The notes: generated by a model not told the origin, from the letters alone. A DNA stretch of 64,000 bases from Enterobacter sp. R1(2018) (GCF_003628475.1 NZ_RCAA01000055.1:30777-94776), one strand, 5' to 3'; shown: positions 44,085-54,864, counted from the stretch's first letter. Numbers and translations: made by a program.

Positions 44085-45221
44085 GTGAAAATCCTCGTTG
44101 ATGAAAATATGCCCTATGCCCGCGAGTTGTTTAGCCGCCTGGGCGAGGTAACCGCTGTTCCTGGCCGTCCGATCCCGGTATCCGAACTCGCTGACGCCGC
44201 GGCGCTGATGGTGCGTTCGGTTACCAAAGTGAATGCTGATTTGCTCGACGGCAAAGGCGTCAAGTTCGTGGGCACCGCTACGGCGGGCACGGACCATGTC
44301 GACGAAGCCTGGCTTGAACGCGCGGGCATCGCATTTTCCGCGGCGCCCGGCTGTAACGCCATCGCCGTGGTGGAATACGTTTTCTCCTCGCTGCTGATGC
44401 TGGCCGAGCGCGACGGCTTTGCGCTGACGGATCGCACCGTTGGCATCGTCGGCGTAGGCAACGTGGGCTCTCGTTTACGCGCGCGGCTTGAAGCGTTCGG
44501 CGTGCGTACGCTGCTTTGCGATCCGCCACGCGCCGAGCGCGGCGACGAAGAAGATTTCCAGCCGCTGGAGCACCTGGTGCGCGAAGCCGATGTGCTGACG
44601 TTCCATACGCCGCTGTTCAAAGAAGGTCCTTATAAAACGCTGCATCTTGCCGATGAAGCGCTGATTTCCAGCCTCAAACCCGGCGCTATTTTGATCAACG
44701 CCTGTCGCGGCCCGGTGGTAGATAACGCCGCGCTGCTTAAATGCCTGAAAAACGGCCAGGATCTCAGCGTCGTGCTCGACGTGTGGGAGCCGGAACCCGA
44801 TCTTAATATCGAGCTGCTTAATCTTGTGGATATCGGCACGCCGCATATCGCCGGCTACACGCTGGAAGGCAAGGCTCGCGGCACCACCCAGGTGTTTGAA
44901 GCGTTCAGCGAGTTTATCGGCCAGCGTCAGCAGGTGGCGCTGGACACGCTGCTTCCTGCGCCGGAATTTGGCCGTATCACGCTGCACGGCCCTCTCGATC
45001 AGGCCACGCTCAAAAGACTGGTTCATCTGGTGTATGATGTGCGCCGCGACGACGCGCCGCTGCGAAAAGTGGCGGGTCAGCCGGGCGAATTCGATAAGCT
45101 GCGTAAAAATTACCAGGAGCGTCGTGAATGGTCATCGCTTTATATTCAGTGTGATGATGAAAATGCGGCGGCTACCCTGCAAAAACTGGGCTTTAGCGCG
45201 GTTTATCATACCGCTCGTTAA
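44085..45221 (+). CDS. pdxB: Erythronate-4-phosphate dehydrogenase PdxB
   Basis: 378 residues from GTG 44085 (CAGG nine bases upstream), giving [16 protein letters not shown] as in E. coli; a GTG nine bases earlier is in frame. NAD-dependent D-2-hydroxyacid dehydrogenase in pyridoxal phosphate synthesis. Dinucleotide site [20 protein letters not shown] near 120, substrate Arg in [11 protein letters not shown], catalytic His in [13 protein letters not shown], and the PdxB-specific C-terminal dimer domain. Start of the pdxB-usg-truA-dedA set. Confidence 0.96.
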   Translation: MKILVDENMPYARELFSRLGEVTAVPGRPIPVSELADAAALMVRSVTKVNADLLDGKGVKFVGTATAGTDHVDEAWLERAGIAFSAAPGCNAIAVVEYVFSSLLMLAERDGFALTDRTVGIVGVGNVGSRLRARLEAFGVRTLLCDPPRAERGDEEDFQPLEHLVREADVLTFHTPLFKEGPYKTLHLADEALISSLKPGAILINACRGPVVDNAALLKCLKNGQDLSVVLDVWEPEPDLNIELLNLVDIGTPHIAGYTLEGKARGTTQVFEAFSEFIGQRQQVALDTLLPAPEFGRITLHGPLDQATLKRLVHLVYDVRRDDAPLRKVAGQPGEFDKLRKNYQERREWSSLYIQCDDENAAATLQKLGFSAVYHTAR

Positions 45222-45235
45222 TCCTAATCTTCTGT

Positions 45236-45268
45236 CCCGCCGGCGTTAATCCGGCGGGGCGCTGTTTT
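45236..45268 (+). terminator. Hairpin between pdxB and usg
   Basis: CCCGCCGG-CGTTAAT-CCGGCGGG, followed by GCGCTGTTTTT; possible attenuating terminator inside the operon. Confidence 0.6.
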
Positions 45269-45288
45269 TAAGTCTGGAGTAAACCAAC

Positions 45289-46302
45289 ATGTCTGAAGGC
45301 TGGAATATTGCCGTTTTAGGTGCCACGGGTGCCGTAGGCGCGGCTGTTCTTGAACTGCTCGCCGAGCGCCAGTTCCCGGTTGGTGAATTATACGCCTTAG
45401 CCCGCAACGAAAGCGCCGGGGAAAACCTGCGCTACGAAGGCAAAACCGTGATGGTGCAGGATGCTGAAGCCTTTGACTGGACGCAGGTGCAGCTGGCCTT
45501 TTTCGTCGCGGGCGCCGAAGCTTCCGCACGCTACGCCGATGAAGCCGCCAACTCGGGCTGCCTGGTTATCGACTCAAGCGGCCTGTTTGCCCTTGAGCCG
45601 GACGTGCCGCTGGTGGTGCCGGACGTGAACCCGTTCGTGCTCGGCGATTACCGCAATCGTAACCTGGTGGCCGTGGCCGATAGCCTGACCAGCCAGCTGC
45701 TGACGGCCCTGAAGCCGTTGATTGAGCAGGGCGGGCTGGCGCGTATTCAGGTGACAAACCTTCTGGCCGCCTCCGCGCGCGGGAAAGTCGCCGTTGATGC
45801 GCTGGCGGGGCAGAGCGCCCGTTTGCTTAACGGCATGCCCATAGAAGAAGAAGATCTCTTCGGCCGCCAGCTGGCGTTCAACATGCTGCCGCTGGTGCCG
45901 GACGCCGAAGGCAGCGTGCGCGCGGAGCGTCGTCTGGTAAACGAAGTGCGTAAGGTGCTGCAGGACGAAGCCCTGCCGATTTCCGCAAGCTACGTGCAGG
46001 CGCCTGTCTTCTATGGCCACGCGCAGGTGGTCAATTTTGAAGCGATGCGCCCGCTTGCCGCAGAGGAAGCCCGCGACGCGTTCGGCCAGGTTGAAGACCT
46101 TGAGCTGTCCGAGGAAGGCCAGTTCCCGACTCAGGTCGCCGACGCCTCCGGCAGCGCGCATCTGTCCATCGGCTGCGTACAAAACGATTACGGTATGCCC
46201 GAGCAGATTCAGTTCTGGTCCGTTGCGGATAACGTTCGTTTCGGCGGCGCGCTGATGGCGGTTAAAACCGCTGAAAAATTAGTGCAGGAGTATATGTACT
46301 AA
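45289..46302 (+). CDS. usg: Usg: aspartate-semialdehyde dehydrogenase homologue
   Basis: 337 residues, E. coli length. Rossmann N-terminus ([20 protein letters not shown]) and the dimerisation domain of Asd-type enzymes. Where Asd has its catalytic Cys (SN-S-C-T), this protein reads [13 protein letters not shown], without Cys, so it is probably not an active dehydrogenase. Its role is unknown; it is cotranscribed with truA and overlaps it by one base (TAATG). Confidence 0.93.
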   Translation: MSEGWNIAVLGATGAVGAAVLELLAERQFPVGELYALARNESAGENLRYEGKTVMVQDAEAFDWTQVQLAFFVAGAEASARYADEAANSGCLVIDSSGLFALEPDVPLVVPDVNPFVLGDYRNRNLVAVADSLTSQLLTALKPLIEQGGLARIQVTNLLAASARGKVAVDALAGQSARLLNGMPIEEEDLFGRQLAFNMLPLVPDAEGSVRAERRLVNEVRKVLQDEALPISASYVQAPVFYGHAQVVNFEAMRPLAAEEARDAFGQVEDLELSEEGQFPTQVADASGSAHLSIGCVQNDYGMPEQIQFWSVADNVRFGGALMAVKTAEKLVQEYMY

Positions 46303-47114
46303 TGTCCGGCGAGCTGTCAGAAACCCCGCTTCACAAGATTGCGCTCGGCATTGAGTACGACGGCAGTAAATATTACGGCTGGCAGCGCCAGAACGAAGTG
46401 CGCAGCGTGCAGGAGAAGCTTGAAAAAGCCCTTTCGAAAGTGGCAAACGAGCCGATTAGCGTCTTCTGCGCCGGACGCACCGACGCAGGCGTTCACGCCA
46501 CCGGCCAGGTTGTGCATTTCGAAACGCGCATGCAGCGTAAAGATGCGGCCTGGACGCTGGGCGTAAATGCGAATTTACCTGGTGACATTGCGGTGCGATG
46601 GGTGAAAGCTGTGCCGGACGATTTTCACGCCCGCTTTAGCGCCACGGCGCGCCGCTATCGTTATGTCATCTATAATCAGCGCCTGCGTCCGGCGGTTCTC
46701 GCGCAGGGGGTGACGCATTTTTATCATCCCCTGGACGCCGAAAAGATGCATCGCGCCGCACAGTGCCTGCTGGGCGAGAATGATTTTACCTCGTTCCGGG
46801 CGGTGCAGTGCCAGTCACGCACGCCGTGGCGCAACCTGATGCACATTAACGTTACCCGCTATGGCGCCTACGTAGTGGTGGATATCAAAGCGAACGCTTT
46901 TGTTCATCATATGGTGCGCAACATCGTCGGCAGCCTGATGGAAATCGGCTGCGGCAACCAGGCGGAAGACTGGATGGCTGAGCTGCTGGCGGCAAAAGAT
47001 CGTAAACTTGCCGCGGCCACCGGAAAGGCGGAAGGCTTATACCTGGTGTCCGTTGATTATCCGAAACATTTTGCGTTACCTGAACCCCCAATGGGCCCTC
47101 TGTTTTTAAGCTGA
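46302..47114 (+). CDS. truA: tRNA pseudouridine synthase TruA
   Basis: 270 residues. It modifies U38-U40 in the anticodon stem-loop of many tRNAs. Catalytic Asp in [18 protein letters not shown] (about residue 61), RRYRYVIYN and the C-terminal RNA-binding patch [19 protein letters not shown]. Translationally coupled to usg. In E. coli, truA lies in the same pdxB-usg-truA-dedA order. Confidence 0.96.
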   Translation: MSGELSETPLHKIALGIEYDGSKYYGWQRQNEVRSVQEKLEKALSKVANEPISVFCAGRTDAGVHATGQVVHFETRMQRKDAAWTLGVNANLPGDIAVRWVKAVPDDFHARFSATARRYRYVIYNQRLRPAVLAQGVTHFYHPLDAEKMHRAAQCLLGENDFTSFRAVQCQSRTPWRNLMHINVTRYGAYVVVDIKANAFVHHMVRNIVGSLMEIGCGNQAEDWMAELLAAKDRKLAAATGKAEGLYLVSVDYPKHFALPEPPMGPLFLS

Positions 47115-47142
47115 CTGATGCAGCTGAGAAAGGTAAATCACT

Positions 47143-47802
47143 ATGGATTTTATCCGCTTTGTTATTGATTTTATTTTGCATATTGATGTGCATCTGGCGG
47201 AGCTGGTCGCGCAATATGGTATCTGGGTTTACGCTATCCTGTTCCTGATCCTGTTTTGCGAAACGGGTCTGGTGGTCACGCCTTTCTTGCCGGGCGATTC
47301 GCTGCTGTTCGTGGCCGGGGCGCTTGCCGCATTGCCCACCAACGATTTAAACGTTCATACCATGGTGATTTTAATGGTGATTGCCGCGATTTCAGGCGAC
47401 GCCATCAACTACACCATCGGGCGGTTATTTGGCGAAAAGCTCTTCAGCAATCCTCACTCGAAGATCTTCCGCCGCAGCTATCTCGATAAAACCCATGCTT
47501 TTTACGAGCGTCACGGCGGAAAAACGATTATCCTCGCGCGCTTCGTTCCCATTGTGCGGACCTTCGCACCGTTCGTCGCGGGCATGGGGCATATGTCCTA
47601 TCGTCATTTTGCGATGTATAACGTTGCCGGAGCGTTGCTGTGGGTACTGCTGTTTACCTACGCAGGTTACCTGTTCGGCGATTTGCCGATTGTGCAGGAA
47701 AATCTGAAACTGCTGATTGTGGCGATCATTGTGCTGTCGGTTCTGCCGGGCGTAATTGAAATTATTCGCCATAAGCGCGCTCAGGCACGAGCGCAAAAGT
47801 AA
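47143..47802 (+). CDS. dedA: DedA-family inner-membrane protein
   Basis: 219 residues with several membrane helices and the DedA/VTT signature: [36 protein letters not shown], and [20 protein letters not shown] with [11 protein letters not shown]. Members of the family are thought to flip or recycle undecaprenyl phosphate and phospholipids and to support envelope homeostasis. Basic C-terminus ([11 protein letters not shown]). Good GAGAAAGG ribosome site. Confidence 0.94.
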   Translation: MDFIRFVIDFILHIDVHLAELVAQYGIWVYAILFLILFCETGLVVTPFLPGDSLLFVAGALAALPTNDLNVHTMVILMVIAAISGDAINYTIGRLFGEKLFSNPHSKIFRRSYLDKTHAFYERHGGKTIILARFVPIVRTFAPFVAGMGHMSYRHFAMYNVAGALLWVLLFTYAGYLFGDLPIVQENLKLLIVAIIVLSVLPGVIEIIRHKRAQARAQK

Positions 47803-47940
47803 CTTACGAGCGCGGTTCGACCACTTTTTTGTCCAAAGTCGCGGGCCGTTATGTTTTAATGAGCACCATTTATGGTCTGGGGCAGGTCACACTGCCACAG
47901 AAAAACTGGCATCGACCAGGTTCAAGCAGAAAGGTCATCA

Positions 47941-48861
47941 ATGAGCTGGATTGAACGAATTCTCAATAAGAGCAATATCACCCCCACCCGTAAGGCAAGC
48001 ATTCCGGAAGGGGTGTGGACCAAGTGCGACAGCTGCGGCCAGGTTTTGTACCGCGCCGAGCTGGAACGTAATCTTGAGGTCTGCCCGAAGTGCGATCACC
48101 ATATGCGTATGGCGGCGCGTGAGCGTCTGCATAGCCTGTTCGACGAAGACTCTATGGTCGAGCTGGGCAGCGAACTTGAGCCGAAAGACGTGCTGAAGTT
48201 CAAGGATTCCAAAAAGTACAAAGATCGTCTGGCCTCCGCCCAAAAAGAAACCGGCGAGAAAGACGCGCTGGTGGTAATGAAGGGCACCCTTCACGGTATG
48301 CCAGTTGTCGCCGCAGCCTTTGAATTCGCCTTTATGGGCGGCTCAATGGGTTCCGTTGTCGGCGCGCGTTTTGTTCGCGCCGTTGAGCAGGCGCTGGAAG
48401 ACAACTGTCCGATGATCTGCTTCTCCGCCTCCGGTGGCGCCCGTATGCAGGAAGCGCTGATGTCGCTGATGCAGATGGCGAAAACCAGCGCTGCGCTGGC
48501 GAAAATGCAGGAGCGCGGCCTGCCGTACATCTCCGTACTGACCGACCCAACCATGGGCGGCGTGTCGGCAAGCTTCGCGATGCTGGGCGATTTAAACATC
48601 GCTGAGCCAAAAGCGCTGATCGGTTTTGCCGGCCCGCGCGTTATCGAGCAGACCGTGCGTGAAAAACTGCCGCCGGGCTTCCAGCGCAGCGAGTTCCTGA
48701 TTGAAAAAGGCGCCATCGACATGATCGTGCGCCGTCCGGAACTGCGCCTGAAGCTGGCTGGCGTGCTGGCAAAATTCATGAACCTGCCGGCACCGAGTGC
48801 GGAAGCGCCGCGTGAGCCTGTCGTGGTTCCGCCAGCGCCGGAGCAGGGTCAAGAGGCCTGA
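47941..48861 (+). CDS. accD: Acetyl-CoA carboxylase carboxyltransferase beta subunit AccD
   Basis: 306 residues from ATG 47941 (E. coli 304). N-terminal Cys4 zinc ribbon ([20 protein letters not shown] then CDHH), then the crotonase-like carboxyltransferase domain ([55 protein letters not shown]). With AccA it transfers CO2 from biotin carboxyl carrier to acetyl-CoA. An upstream in-frame start at 47872 is not supported. Followed by a terminator. Confidence 0.97.
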   Translation: MSWIERILNKSNITPTRKASIPEGVWTKCDSCGQVLYRAELERNLEVCPKCDHHMRMAARERLHSLFDEDSMVELGSELEPKDVLKFKDSKKYKDRLASAQKETGEKDALVVMKGTLHGMPVVAAAFEFAFMGGSMGSVVGARFVRAVEQALEDNCPMICFSASGGARMQEALMSLMQMAKTSAALAKMQERGLPYISVLTDPTMGGVSASFAMLGDLNIAEPKALIGFAGPRVIEQTVREKLPPGFQRSEFLIEKGAIDMIVRRPELRLKLAGVLAKFMNLPAPSAEAPREPVVVPPAPEQGQEA

Positions 48862-48870
48862 TAGTCAACC

Positions 48871-48904
48871 AAGGCAGGGCCGCTCGCGGACCTGCCTTTT
48901 TTCT
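48871..48904 (+). terminator. Terminator between accD and folC
   Basis: AAGGCAGG-(12-base loop region)-CCTGCCTTTTTTC. Confidence 0.75.
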
Positions 48905-48938
48905 TGAACCGTATTGAACCGCAGACAGAACGGGCATC

Positions 48939-50207
48939 ATGGAAAAACATCTTATTCCCCAAGCCACGTCGCCCCTGGCCACGTGGCTTTGTTATCTGGA
49001 AAACCTCCACTCTAAACCCATCGAGCTAGGCCTTGAGCGCGTGCAAAAAGTAGCGGCGACGCTCGATGTGCTGAAACCCGCCCCCACGGTCTTTACCGTC
49101 GCCGGAACCAACGGCAAAGGCACTACCTGCCGCACGCTGGAAATGATGCTAATGGCCGCGGGCTACAGCGTGGGCGTTTACAGCTCCCCGCATCTGGTGC
49201 GTTACACTGAACGCGTGCGCATTCAGAACGAAGAGCTGGACGAGGCTTATCACACCGCGGCGTTTGCGCAGATTGAAGCCGCGCGCGGCGAAACTTCGCT
49301 GACCTATTTTGAATACAGCACCCTTTGCGCCCTGTTGCTGTTTAAGCAGCTTAACGTCGATGTGGTTATCCTTGAAGTGGGGCTGGGCGGACGTCTTGAC
49401 GCGACCAACATCGTAGACGCTGACGTCGCCGTGGTGACCAGCATCGCTCTCGACCATACCGACTGGCTGGGACCTGACCGCGAAAGTATCGGCCGCGAAA
49501 AGGCCGGCGTATTCCGCAGCGGAAAACCTGCCGTCGTCGGCGAGCCGGAGATGCCGCACACTATTGCCGATGTCGCCGCTGAAAAGGGTGCGCAGTTGCT
49601 GCGTCGCGGCGTAGACTGGTCCTATAGCGTTGAAGCAAACGGCTGGCGCTTTAAAGACGGGCAGGGCGAACTTGTCGGGCTTCCGCTTCCGTTAGTGCCG
49701 CAGCCGAACGCGGCCACCGCGCTTGCCGCGCTGCGTGCCAGCGAGCTGGAGGTTAGCGAGGCCGCAATCCGGGAAGGCATTAAGAACGCCACATTACCGG
49801 GGCGTTTCCAGATTATTTCTCAGTCTCCGCGCGTTATTCTGGACGTGGCGCATAATCCGCACGCGGCGGCTTATCTTGCTGACAGGCTTAGCCAGTTGCC
49901 AAAACGGGGGCGGGTGCTGGCGGTAATCGGCATGCTGCATGATAAAGATATTGCGGGCACGCTGGCCTGTTTGGCGACTCAGGTCGATAGCTGGTATTGT
50001 GCTCCTCTGGAAGGGCCACGCGGCGCCACGGCGGAACAGCTGGTGGAAAAGCTTGGCTGCGGAGAAATCTATGGCAGCGTGGCTCAGGCCTGGCAGGCGG
50101 CGATGGCGGCGGCCGGGGCCGATGATACCGTGCTGGTGTGTGGTTCATTCCACACGGTAGCCCACGTAATGGAAGCGCTGGACGCGGGGAGAACAGGTGG
50201 CGAGTAA
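48939..50207 (+). CDS. folC: Dihydrofolate/folylpolyglutamate synthase FolC
   Basis: 422 residues. Mur-ligase-type enzyme making dihydrofolate from dihydropteroate and adding glutamates to folates. P-loop GTNGKGTTCRTLEMML near 50, LEVGLGGRLDATNIVD near 140, and the DVAHNPHAAAYLADRLSQ motif in the C-terminal domain. It overlaps dedD by 11 bases, consistent with the accD-folC-dedD-cvpA-purF order of E. coli. Confidence 0.96.
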   Translation: MEKHLIPQATSPLATWLCYLENLHSKPIELGLERVQKVAATLDVLKPAPTVFTVAGTNGKGTTCRTLEMMLMAAGYSVGVYSSPHLVRYTERVRIQNEELDEAYHTAAFAQIEAARGETSLTYFEYSTLCALLLFKQLNVDVVILEVGLGGRLDATNIVDADVAVVTSIALDHTDWLGPDRESIGREKAGVFRSGKPAVVGEPEMPHTIADVAAEKGAQLLRRGVDWSYSVEANGWRFKDGQGELVGLPLPLVPQPNAATALAALRASELEVSEAAIREGIKNATLPGRFQIISQSPRVILDVAHNPHAAAYLADRLSQLPKRGRVLAVIGMLHDKDIAGTLACLATQVDSWYCAPLEGPRGATAEQLVEKLGCGEIYGSVAQAWQAAMAAAGADDTVLVCGSFHTVAHVMEALDAGRTGGE

Positions 50208-50925
50208 GTTTCAAAACCGATTAGTCGGAACAATTATTCTGGTCGCGCTGGGGGTCATCGTGCTGCCCGGCCTGCTTGACGGTCAGAAAAAACACTATCA
50301 GGATGAGTTTGCGGCGATCCCTTTAGTTCCCAAACCGGGCGATACGGATGAGCCGGACATGCTGCCTGCGGCAACGCAGGCGCTGCCTTCTCAGCCGCCG
50401 GAAGGGGCCGCAGAAGAGGTGCGGGCGGGTAATGCTTTTGCGCCAGGATTGGATTCGACAACGCTGCCAATAGAGAACGGAGCGGACATCGATGAAGTCC
50501 CTGTCGCGCGTGAAAAGCCGCCGCAACCAAAACCTGTCGCCGAAAAGCCGAAACCTAAGCCTGCCGAAAAAGCGCCTTCCGTACCCGCGGTAGATCAAAC
50601 GAACGAGCGCCTGGCGATGGAAAGCGAGCAGCCGCCTAAAACCGACAAACCCGCCCGGCAGGATGAACAGGCCGCGCCAACCGGGAAAGCCTACGTCGTA
50701 CAGCTGGGGGCGCTAAAAAATGCCGACAAAGTGAATGAAATTGTTGGTAAACTGCGTGGCGCCGGGTTCCGTGTTTACACCCTGCCTTCGACGCCGGTGC
50801 AGGGAAAAGTTACCCGCATTCTGGTCGGGCCGGACGCTTCAAAAGACAAGCTGAAGTCGTCTTTAGGGGAGCTAAGTTCGCTTTCCGGGCTTAACGGCGT
50901 GGTGATGAATTACACCGTTCGGTAG
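50197..50925 (+). CDS. dedD: Cell-division SPOR-domain protein DedD
   Basis: 242 residues (E. coli 220), GTG start inside folC. Bitopic protein: membrane helix LVGTIILVALGVIVLPGLLD (about 8-27), then a periplasmic Pro/Lys/Glu-rich linker, about 20 residues longer than in K-12, and a C-terminal SPOR domain from about 165 (AYVVQLGALKNADKVNEIVG; RVYTLPSTPVQGKVTRILVG). It goes to the septum by binding denuded glycan and promotes constriction. Confidence 0.94.
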   Translation: MASKFQNRLVGTIILVALGVIVLPGLLDGQKKHYQDEFAAIPLVPKPGDTDEPDMLPAATQALPSQPPEGAAEEVRAGNAFAPGLDSTTLPIENGADIDEVPVAREKPPQPKPVAEKPKPKPAEKAPSVPAVDQTNERLAMESEQPPKTDKPARQDEQAAPTGKAYVVQLGALKNADKVNEIVGKLRGAGFRVYTLPSTPVQGKVTRILVGPDASKDKLKSSLGELSSLSGLNGVVMNYTVR

Positions 50926-50957
50926 GTAAAATACCCGGCTGATAAGGGCAAATTTTT

Positions 50958-50994
50958 AATGGCGTTGAGCATTTTTTCAACGCCATTATTTATT
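50958..50994 (+). terminator. Hairpin after dedD
   Basis: AATGGCGTTGA / TCAACGCCATT with T-rich loop and a following TATTTATTT; probable terminator upstream of the PurR-controlled cvpA promoter. Confidence 0.65.
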
Positions 50995-51016
50995 TACGCG
51001 GGGGAAGGAAATCCCT

Positions 51017-51032
51017 ACGCAAACGTTTTCTT
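51017..51032 (+). promoter_or_regulatory. PurR operator of cvpA-purF
   Basis: ACGCAAACGTTTTCTT, 14 of 16 bases of the PurR consensus ACGCAAACGTTTTCGT, with a TAGAAT -10 about 10 bases downstream. Purine excess would repress cvpA-purF. Confidence 0.9.
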
Positions 51033-51090
51033 TTTCTGTTAGAATGCGCCCCGAACTGGACGTCAGGGCGATTTGTCGCGAGATTTGGTC

Positions 51091-51579
51091 ATGGTCTGGA
51101 TAGATTACGCCATTATTGCTGTTATCGGCTTTTCGGCTCTGATTAGTGTGATTCGCGGCTTTGTCCGCGAAGCTTTATCGCTGGTGACCTGGGGATGCGC
51201 TTTCTTTGTCGCCAGTCATTACTACACTTACCTGGCAGTCTGGTTCACAGGCTTTGAAGACGAACTGGTACGTAATGGGATTGCTATCGCGATACTCTTT
51301 ATCGCGACGCTTATCGTCGGCGCGATTGTCAATTATGTGATTAGCGCGCTGGTGGAAAAAACCGGCCTGTCGGGTACAGACAGGGTGTTGGGGATTTGTT
51401 TCGGGGCACTACGCGGTGCGCTGATCGTCGCCGCCATTCTGTTCTTCCTTGATACCTTCACCGGTTTTTCGAAAAGCGACGACTGGCAAAAGTCGCAGCT
51501 TATTCCGCAATTCAGTTTCATCATCAGATGGTTTTTTGACTATCTGCAAAGCTCGTCAAGTTTCTTGCCCCGGTCATAA
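51091..51579 (+). CDS. cvpA: Colicin V production protein CvpA
   Basis: 162 residues from ATG 51091 (MVWIDYAIIAVIGF, as in E. coli; the upstream GTG/TTG starts are not needed). Four membrane segments: IDYAIIAVIGFSALISVI, ALSLVTWGCAFFVASHYY, GIAIAILFIATLIVGAIVNY and GALIVAAILFFLD. Required for colicin V export and linked to envelope stress; molecular function unclear. First gene of the PurR operon, followed by purF after 34 bases. Confidence 0.95.
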   Translation: MVWIDYAIIAVIGFSALISVIRGFVREALSLVTWGCAFFVASHYYTYLAVWFTGFEDELVRNGIAIAILFIATLIVGAIVNYVISALVEKTGLSGTDRVLGICFGALRGALIVAAILFFLDTFTGFSKSDDWQKSQLIPQFSFIIRWFFDYLQSSSSFLPRS

Positions 51580-51613
51580 GGCGGGGGTTGTGGCTTAATG
51601 AGGAAAAGACAAC

Positions 51614-53131
51614 ATGTGCGGTATTGTCGGTATCGCCGGTTTTATGCCGGTCAACCAGTCGATTTATGACGCGTTAACGGTGCTTCAGCACCGTGGGCAG
51701 GATGCCGCAGGCATCGTCACCATTGATGCTTTAAATTGCTTCCGCCTGCGGAAAGCAAACGGCCTGGTGAGCGATGTGTTTGAAGCCCGCCACATGCAAC
51801 GTATGCAGGGCAATATGGGTATCGGCCACGTGCGCTACCCAACCGCTGGCAGCTCCAGCGCTTCAGAAGCACAGCCTTTCTACGTTAATTCCCCGTACGG
51901 TATTACGCTTGCGCACAACGGGAACCTGACCAACGCCCATGAACTGCGTAAAAAGCTGTTCGAAGAGAAACGCCGTCACATTAACACCACCTCCGATTCT
52001 GAAATTCTGCTCAACATCTTCGCCAGCGAGCTGGATAACTTCCGTCACTATCCGCTGGAAGCAGACAACATTTTTGCCGCCGTTGCCGCCACTAATCGCC
52101 AGATCCGCGGCGCTTACGCCTGCGTGGCGATGATTATCGGCCACGGCATGGTAGCGTTCCGCGATCCAAACGGCATTCGCCCGCTGGTTATCGGCAAACG
52201 CGAGCTGGGCGACGGCCGCACCGAATACATGGTTGCATCCGAGAGCGTTGCGCTCGATACCCTGGGATTCGAATTCCTGCGTGATATCGCGCCGGGCGAA
52301 GCGGTGTATATCACCGAGAAAGGGCAGTTATTCACCCGCCAGTGCGCGGACAATCCGACCAGCAACCCTTGCCTGTTCGAGTACGTCTACTTTGCGCGCC
52401 CGGATTCCTTCATCGATAAAATCTCCGTCTACAGCGCACGCGTAGAAATGGGTAAAAAACTCGGTGAGAAAATTGCCCGCGAGTGGGAAGACCTGGACAT
52501 CGACGTGGTGATTCCGATTCCGGAAACCTCGTGCGATATCGCGCTGGAAATCGCGCGCATCCTTGATAAGCCGTACCGTCAGGGCTTCGTGAAAAACCGC
52601 TACGTCGGCCGCACCTTTATCATGCCGGGCCAGCAGCTGCGCCGTAAGTCGGTGCGCCGTAAGCTCAATGCCAACCGCGCTGAATTCCGCGATAAAAACG
52701 TGCTACTGGTGGATGACTCCATCGTGCGCGGCACCACCTCCGAGCAGATTATCGAGATGGCGCGCGAAGCGGGCGCGAAGAAGGTTTACCTGGCTTCCGC
52801 CGCGCCGGAAATCCGCTTCCCGAACGTCTACGGTATCGATATGCCAAGCGCCAACGAGCTTATAGCCCACGGTCGCGAAGTGGACGAAATCCGCCAGATC
52901 ATCGGCGCGGACGGGCTGATTTTCCAGGATCTGGACGATCTTATCGAGGCGGTACGCGTCGAGAACCCGGATATTACGCAGTTTGAATGCTCCGTATTTA
53001 ACGGCGTGTACGTCACTAAAGACGTCGACCATAAGTATCTTGAGTATCTCGAATCCCTGCGCAACGACGATTCCAAAGCGCTGCTGCGTCAGAACGAAGT
53101 GGAAAACTTAGAGATGCATAACGAAGGTTGA
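51614..53131 (+). CDS. purF: Amidophosphoribosyltransferase PurF
   Basis: 505 residues (E. coli 505). First committed step of purine synthesis. N-terminal nucleophile glutaminase with Cys after the initiator Met ([10 protein letters not shown]) and [21 protein letters not shown]-terminal phosphoribosyltransferase with the PRPP loop [18 protein letters not shown] near 365. TGAGGAAAAGAC ribosome site. Followed by a GC-rich hairpin. Confidence 0.98.
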   Translation: MCGIVGIAGFMPVNQSIYDALTVLQHRGQDAAGIVTIDALNCFRLRKANGLVSDVFEARHMQRMQGNMGIGHVRYPTAGSSSASEAQPFYVNSPYGITLAHNGNLTNAHELRKKLFEEKRRHINTTSDSEILLNIFASELDNFRHYPLEADNIFAAVAATNRQIRGAYACVAMIIGHGMVAFRDPNGIRPLVIGKRELGDGRTEYMVASESVALDTLGFEFLRDIAPGEAVYITEKGQLFTRQCADNPTSNPCLFEYVYFARPDSFIDKISVYSARVEMGKKLGEKIAREWEDLDIDVVIPIPETSCDIALEIARILDKPYRQGFVKNRYVGRTFIMPGQQLRRKSVRRKLNANRAEFRDKNVLLVDDSIVRGTTSEQIIEMAREAGAKKVYLASAAPEIRFPNVYGIDMPSANELIAHGREVDEIRQIIGADGLIFQDLDDLIEAVRVENPDITQFECSVFNGVYVTKDVDHKYLEYLESLRNDDSKALLRQNEVENLEMHNEG

Positions 53132-53140
53132 GTTTATTTC

Positions 53141-53162
53141 GCCCTCTCCGCCGGGAGAGGGC
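53141..53162 (+). terminator. GC-rich hairpin after purF
   Basis: GCCCTCTCC-GCCG-GGAGAGGGC; perfect nine-pair stem without a T tract, so a stabilising or repeat-derived hairpin rather than a classic terminator. Confidence 0.5.
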
Positions 53163-53231
53163 GGCCGCTCCTTGCATCCGGCCCCATCTTGCGGCAAAGT
53201 CAGCCCAAACAAACTCTTTGGGCAGGCTTTT

Positions 53232-53801
53232 ATGAAACGGTTAATTGTTGGGATTTCAGGTGCCAGCGGCGCGATTTACGGCGTGCGTCTGCTTAAGGCT
53301 CTGCAACAAGTGCCGGAGGTGGAAACCCATCTCATTATGAGTCACGCCGCCCGTCAAACCCTCACTCTTGAAACCGACCTTTCCCTGCGCGACGTGCAGG
53401 CTCTCGCCGATGTGGTTCATGACGCCCGCGATATCGCCGCCAGCATCTCTTCAGGCTCGTTTAAGACCCACGGCATGGTCGTGCTGCCGTGCTCAATCAA
53501 AACGCTTTCAGGCATCGTTCACAGCTATACGGACGGGTTGTTGACGCGGGCCGCGGACGTGGTGCTTAAAGAACGCCGTCCGCTGGTGCTTTGCGTGCGT
53601 GAAACCCCGCTGCATCTTGGGCACCTGCGCCTTATGACCCAGGCGGCGGAGCTGGGCGCGGTGATTATGCCGCCGGTGCCCGCGTTTTATCATCGCCCGC
53701 AAACGCTGGAGGACGTCATCGACCAGACGGTCAATCGCGTGCTGGACCAGTTCGATATAGAGCTGCCCCACGATCTATTCACGCGCTGGCAGGGTGCATA
53801 A
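53232..53801 (+). CDS. ubiX: Flavin prenyltransferase UbiX
   Basis: 189 residues from ATG 53232 (MKRLIVGISGASGAIYGVRL, E. coli length); the frame is open 20 codons further upstream without conservation. It joins dimethylallyl phosphate to FMN, making the prenylated flavin used by UbiD in ubiquinone synthesis. FMN-binding Gly-rich N-terminus, SSGSFKTHGMVVLPCSIKTL, and RRPLVLCVRETPLHLGHLRL are conserved. Confidence 0.96.
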   Translation: MKRLIVGISGASGAIYGVRLLKALQQVPEVETHLIMSHAARQTLTLETDLSLRDVQALADVVHDARDIAASISSGSFKTHGMVVLPCSIKTLSGIVHSYTDGLLTRAADVVLKERRPLVLCVRETPLHLGHLRLMTQAAELGAVIMPPVPAFYHRPQTLEDVIDQTVNRVLDQFDIELPHDLFTRWQGA

Positions 53802-53806
53802 AAGAA

Positions 53807-53851
53807 GCGCCAGCGCGGTGCGTCACAAAACCATCTGCATCAATTTGGGGC
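53807..53851 (+). promoter_or_regulatory. Candidate NtrC sites upstream of argT
   Basis: GCGC-CAGCG-CGGTGC (53807-53821) and GCAT-CAATT-TGGGGC (53837-53851) resemble the NtrC site GCAC-N5-TGGTGC. They are 160-200 bases upstream of the sigma-54 promoter, normal for an enhancer. Confidence 0.55.
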
Positions 53852-54008
53852 GATTTTGTAACCCCGATCGCTTTTAGAAAATTTAGTCCGCATTTTACTC
53901 GGTAAAAGGCTTTGCCCCTTCGCCAGACCTGCTATCTTTCAACCAGACGACAGAGTTGCAACGTTTTATTAACATAAAACCACGCACTTTCTTTTACGCA
54001 GGGAAAAG

Positions 54009-54024
54009 TGGCATGAGAACTGCA
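54009..54024 (+). promoter_or_regulatory. Sigma-54 promoter of argT
   Basis: TGGCATGAGAACTGCA: GG and GC separated by ten bases as needed for -24/-12 (consensus TGGCAC-N5-TTGCA), 64 bases before the argT ATG. The 286-base spacer after ubiX otherwise holds NtrC-like sites. Confidence 0.8.
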
Positions 54025-54087
54025 ACTCCTCGTTTGCAACACACAACACAACATTACACATAATAAGAGACAACTTGAGGGTTATCT

Positions 54088-54864
54088 ATGAAGAAGCAGG
54101 TTCTCGCTCTGTCTTTGCTGTTAGGCCTTACCAGCAGCGTCTACGCAGCAATTCCGCAGAACGTTCGTATCGGTACGGACGCCACCTATGCACCCTTCTC
54201 TTCTAAAGATGCGAAAGGGGACTTTGTCGGCTTTGATATCGACCTTGGCAATGAGCTTTGCAAGCGTATCAACACTAAATGTACGTGGGTAGGCAGCGAC
54301 TTCGACGCGCTGATCCCTTCTTTAAAAGCGAAGAAAATCGACGCGATTATCTCCTCGTTGTCCATCACTGAAAAACGTCAGCAGGAAATTGCTTTCTCGG
54401 ACAAGCTCTATGCGGCCGACTCGCGCCTGATCGCCAGCAAAGGCTCGCCAATCAAGCCGACTCTCGAGTCGCTGAAAGGCAAGCACGTCGGCGTGCTGCA
54501 GGGTTCGACGCAGGAGGCTTTTGCTAACGCCGAATGGCGTCCGAAGGGCATTGACGTCGTGGCTTACGCAAACCAGGACCTGATTTATTCTGACCTGTCC
54601 GCGGGCCGTCTGGATGCGGCGTTCCAGGATGAAACCGCCGCCAGCGAAGGCTTCCTGAAACAGCCTGCGGGCAAAGATTTTGCTTTTGCAGGCCCGGCGG
54701 TGAAGAACAAACAGTACTTTGGCGACGGCACCGGCATCGGTTTGCGTAAAGATGACGCCGAGCTAAAAGCCGCCTTCGACAAAGCCCTCGCCGAAATGCG
54801 TAAAGACGGCACCTATGACAAATTTGCCAAAAAGTACTTCGATTTTAATGTTTACGGTGAATAA
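54088..54864 (+). CDS. argT: Lysine/arginine/ornithine-binding protein ArgT
   Basis: 258 residues (E. coli 260). Periplasmic solute-binding protein with signal peptide ([20 protein letters not shown], cleaved before AIPQNVRIG). The ligand-pocket sequences of the LAO/HisJ group are present: [40 protein letters not shown], and [17 protein letters not shown]. It delivers basic amino acids to HisQMP. Close paralogue of the next gene; both have sigma-54 promoters. Confidence 0.94.
   Translation: MKKQVLALSLLLGLTSSVYAAIPQNVRIGTDATYAPFSSKDAKGDFVGFDIDLGNELCKRINTKCTWVGSDFDALIPSLKAKKIDAIISSLSITEKRQQEIAFSDKLYAADSRLIASKGSPIKPTLESLKGKHVGVLQGSTQEAFANAEWRPKGIDVVAYANQDLIYSDLSAGRLDAAFQDETAASEGFLKQPAGKDFAFAGPAVKNKQYFGDGTGIGLRKDDAELKAAFDKALAEMRKDGTYDKFAKKYFDFNVYGE

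Noticed and set aside
47872..47940. Upstream start for accD
   Set aside because: The added 23 residues have no likeness to AccD, whose conserved start is MSWIERI at 47941.
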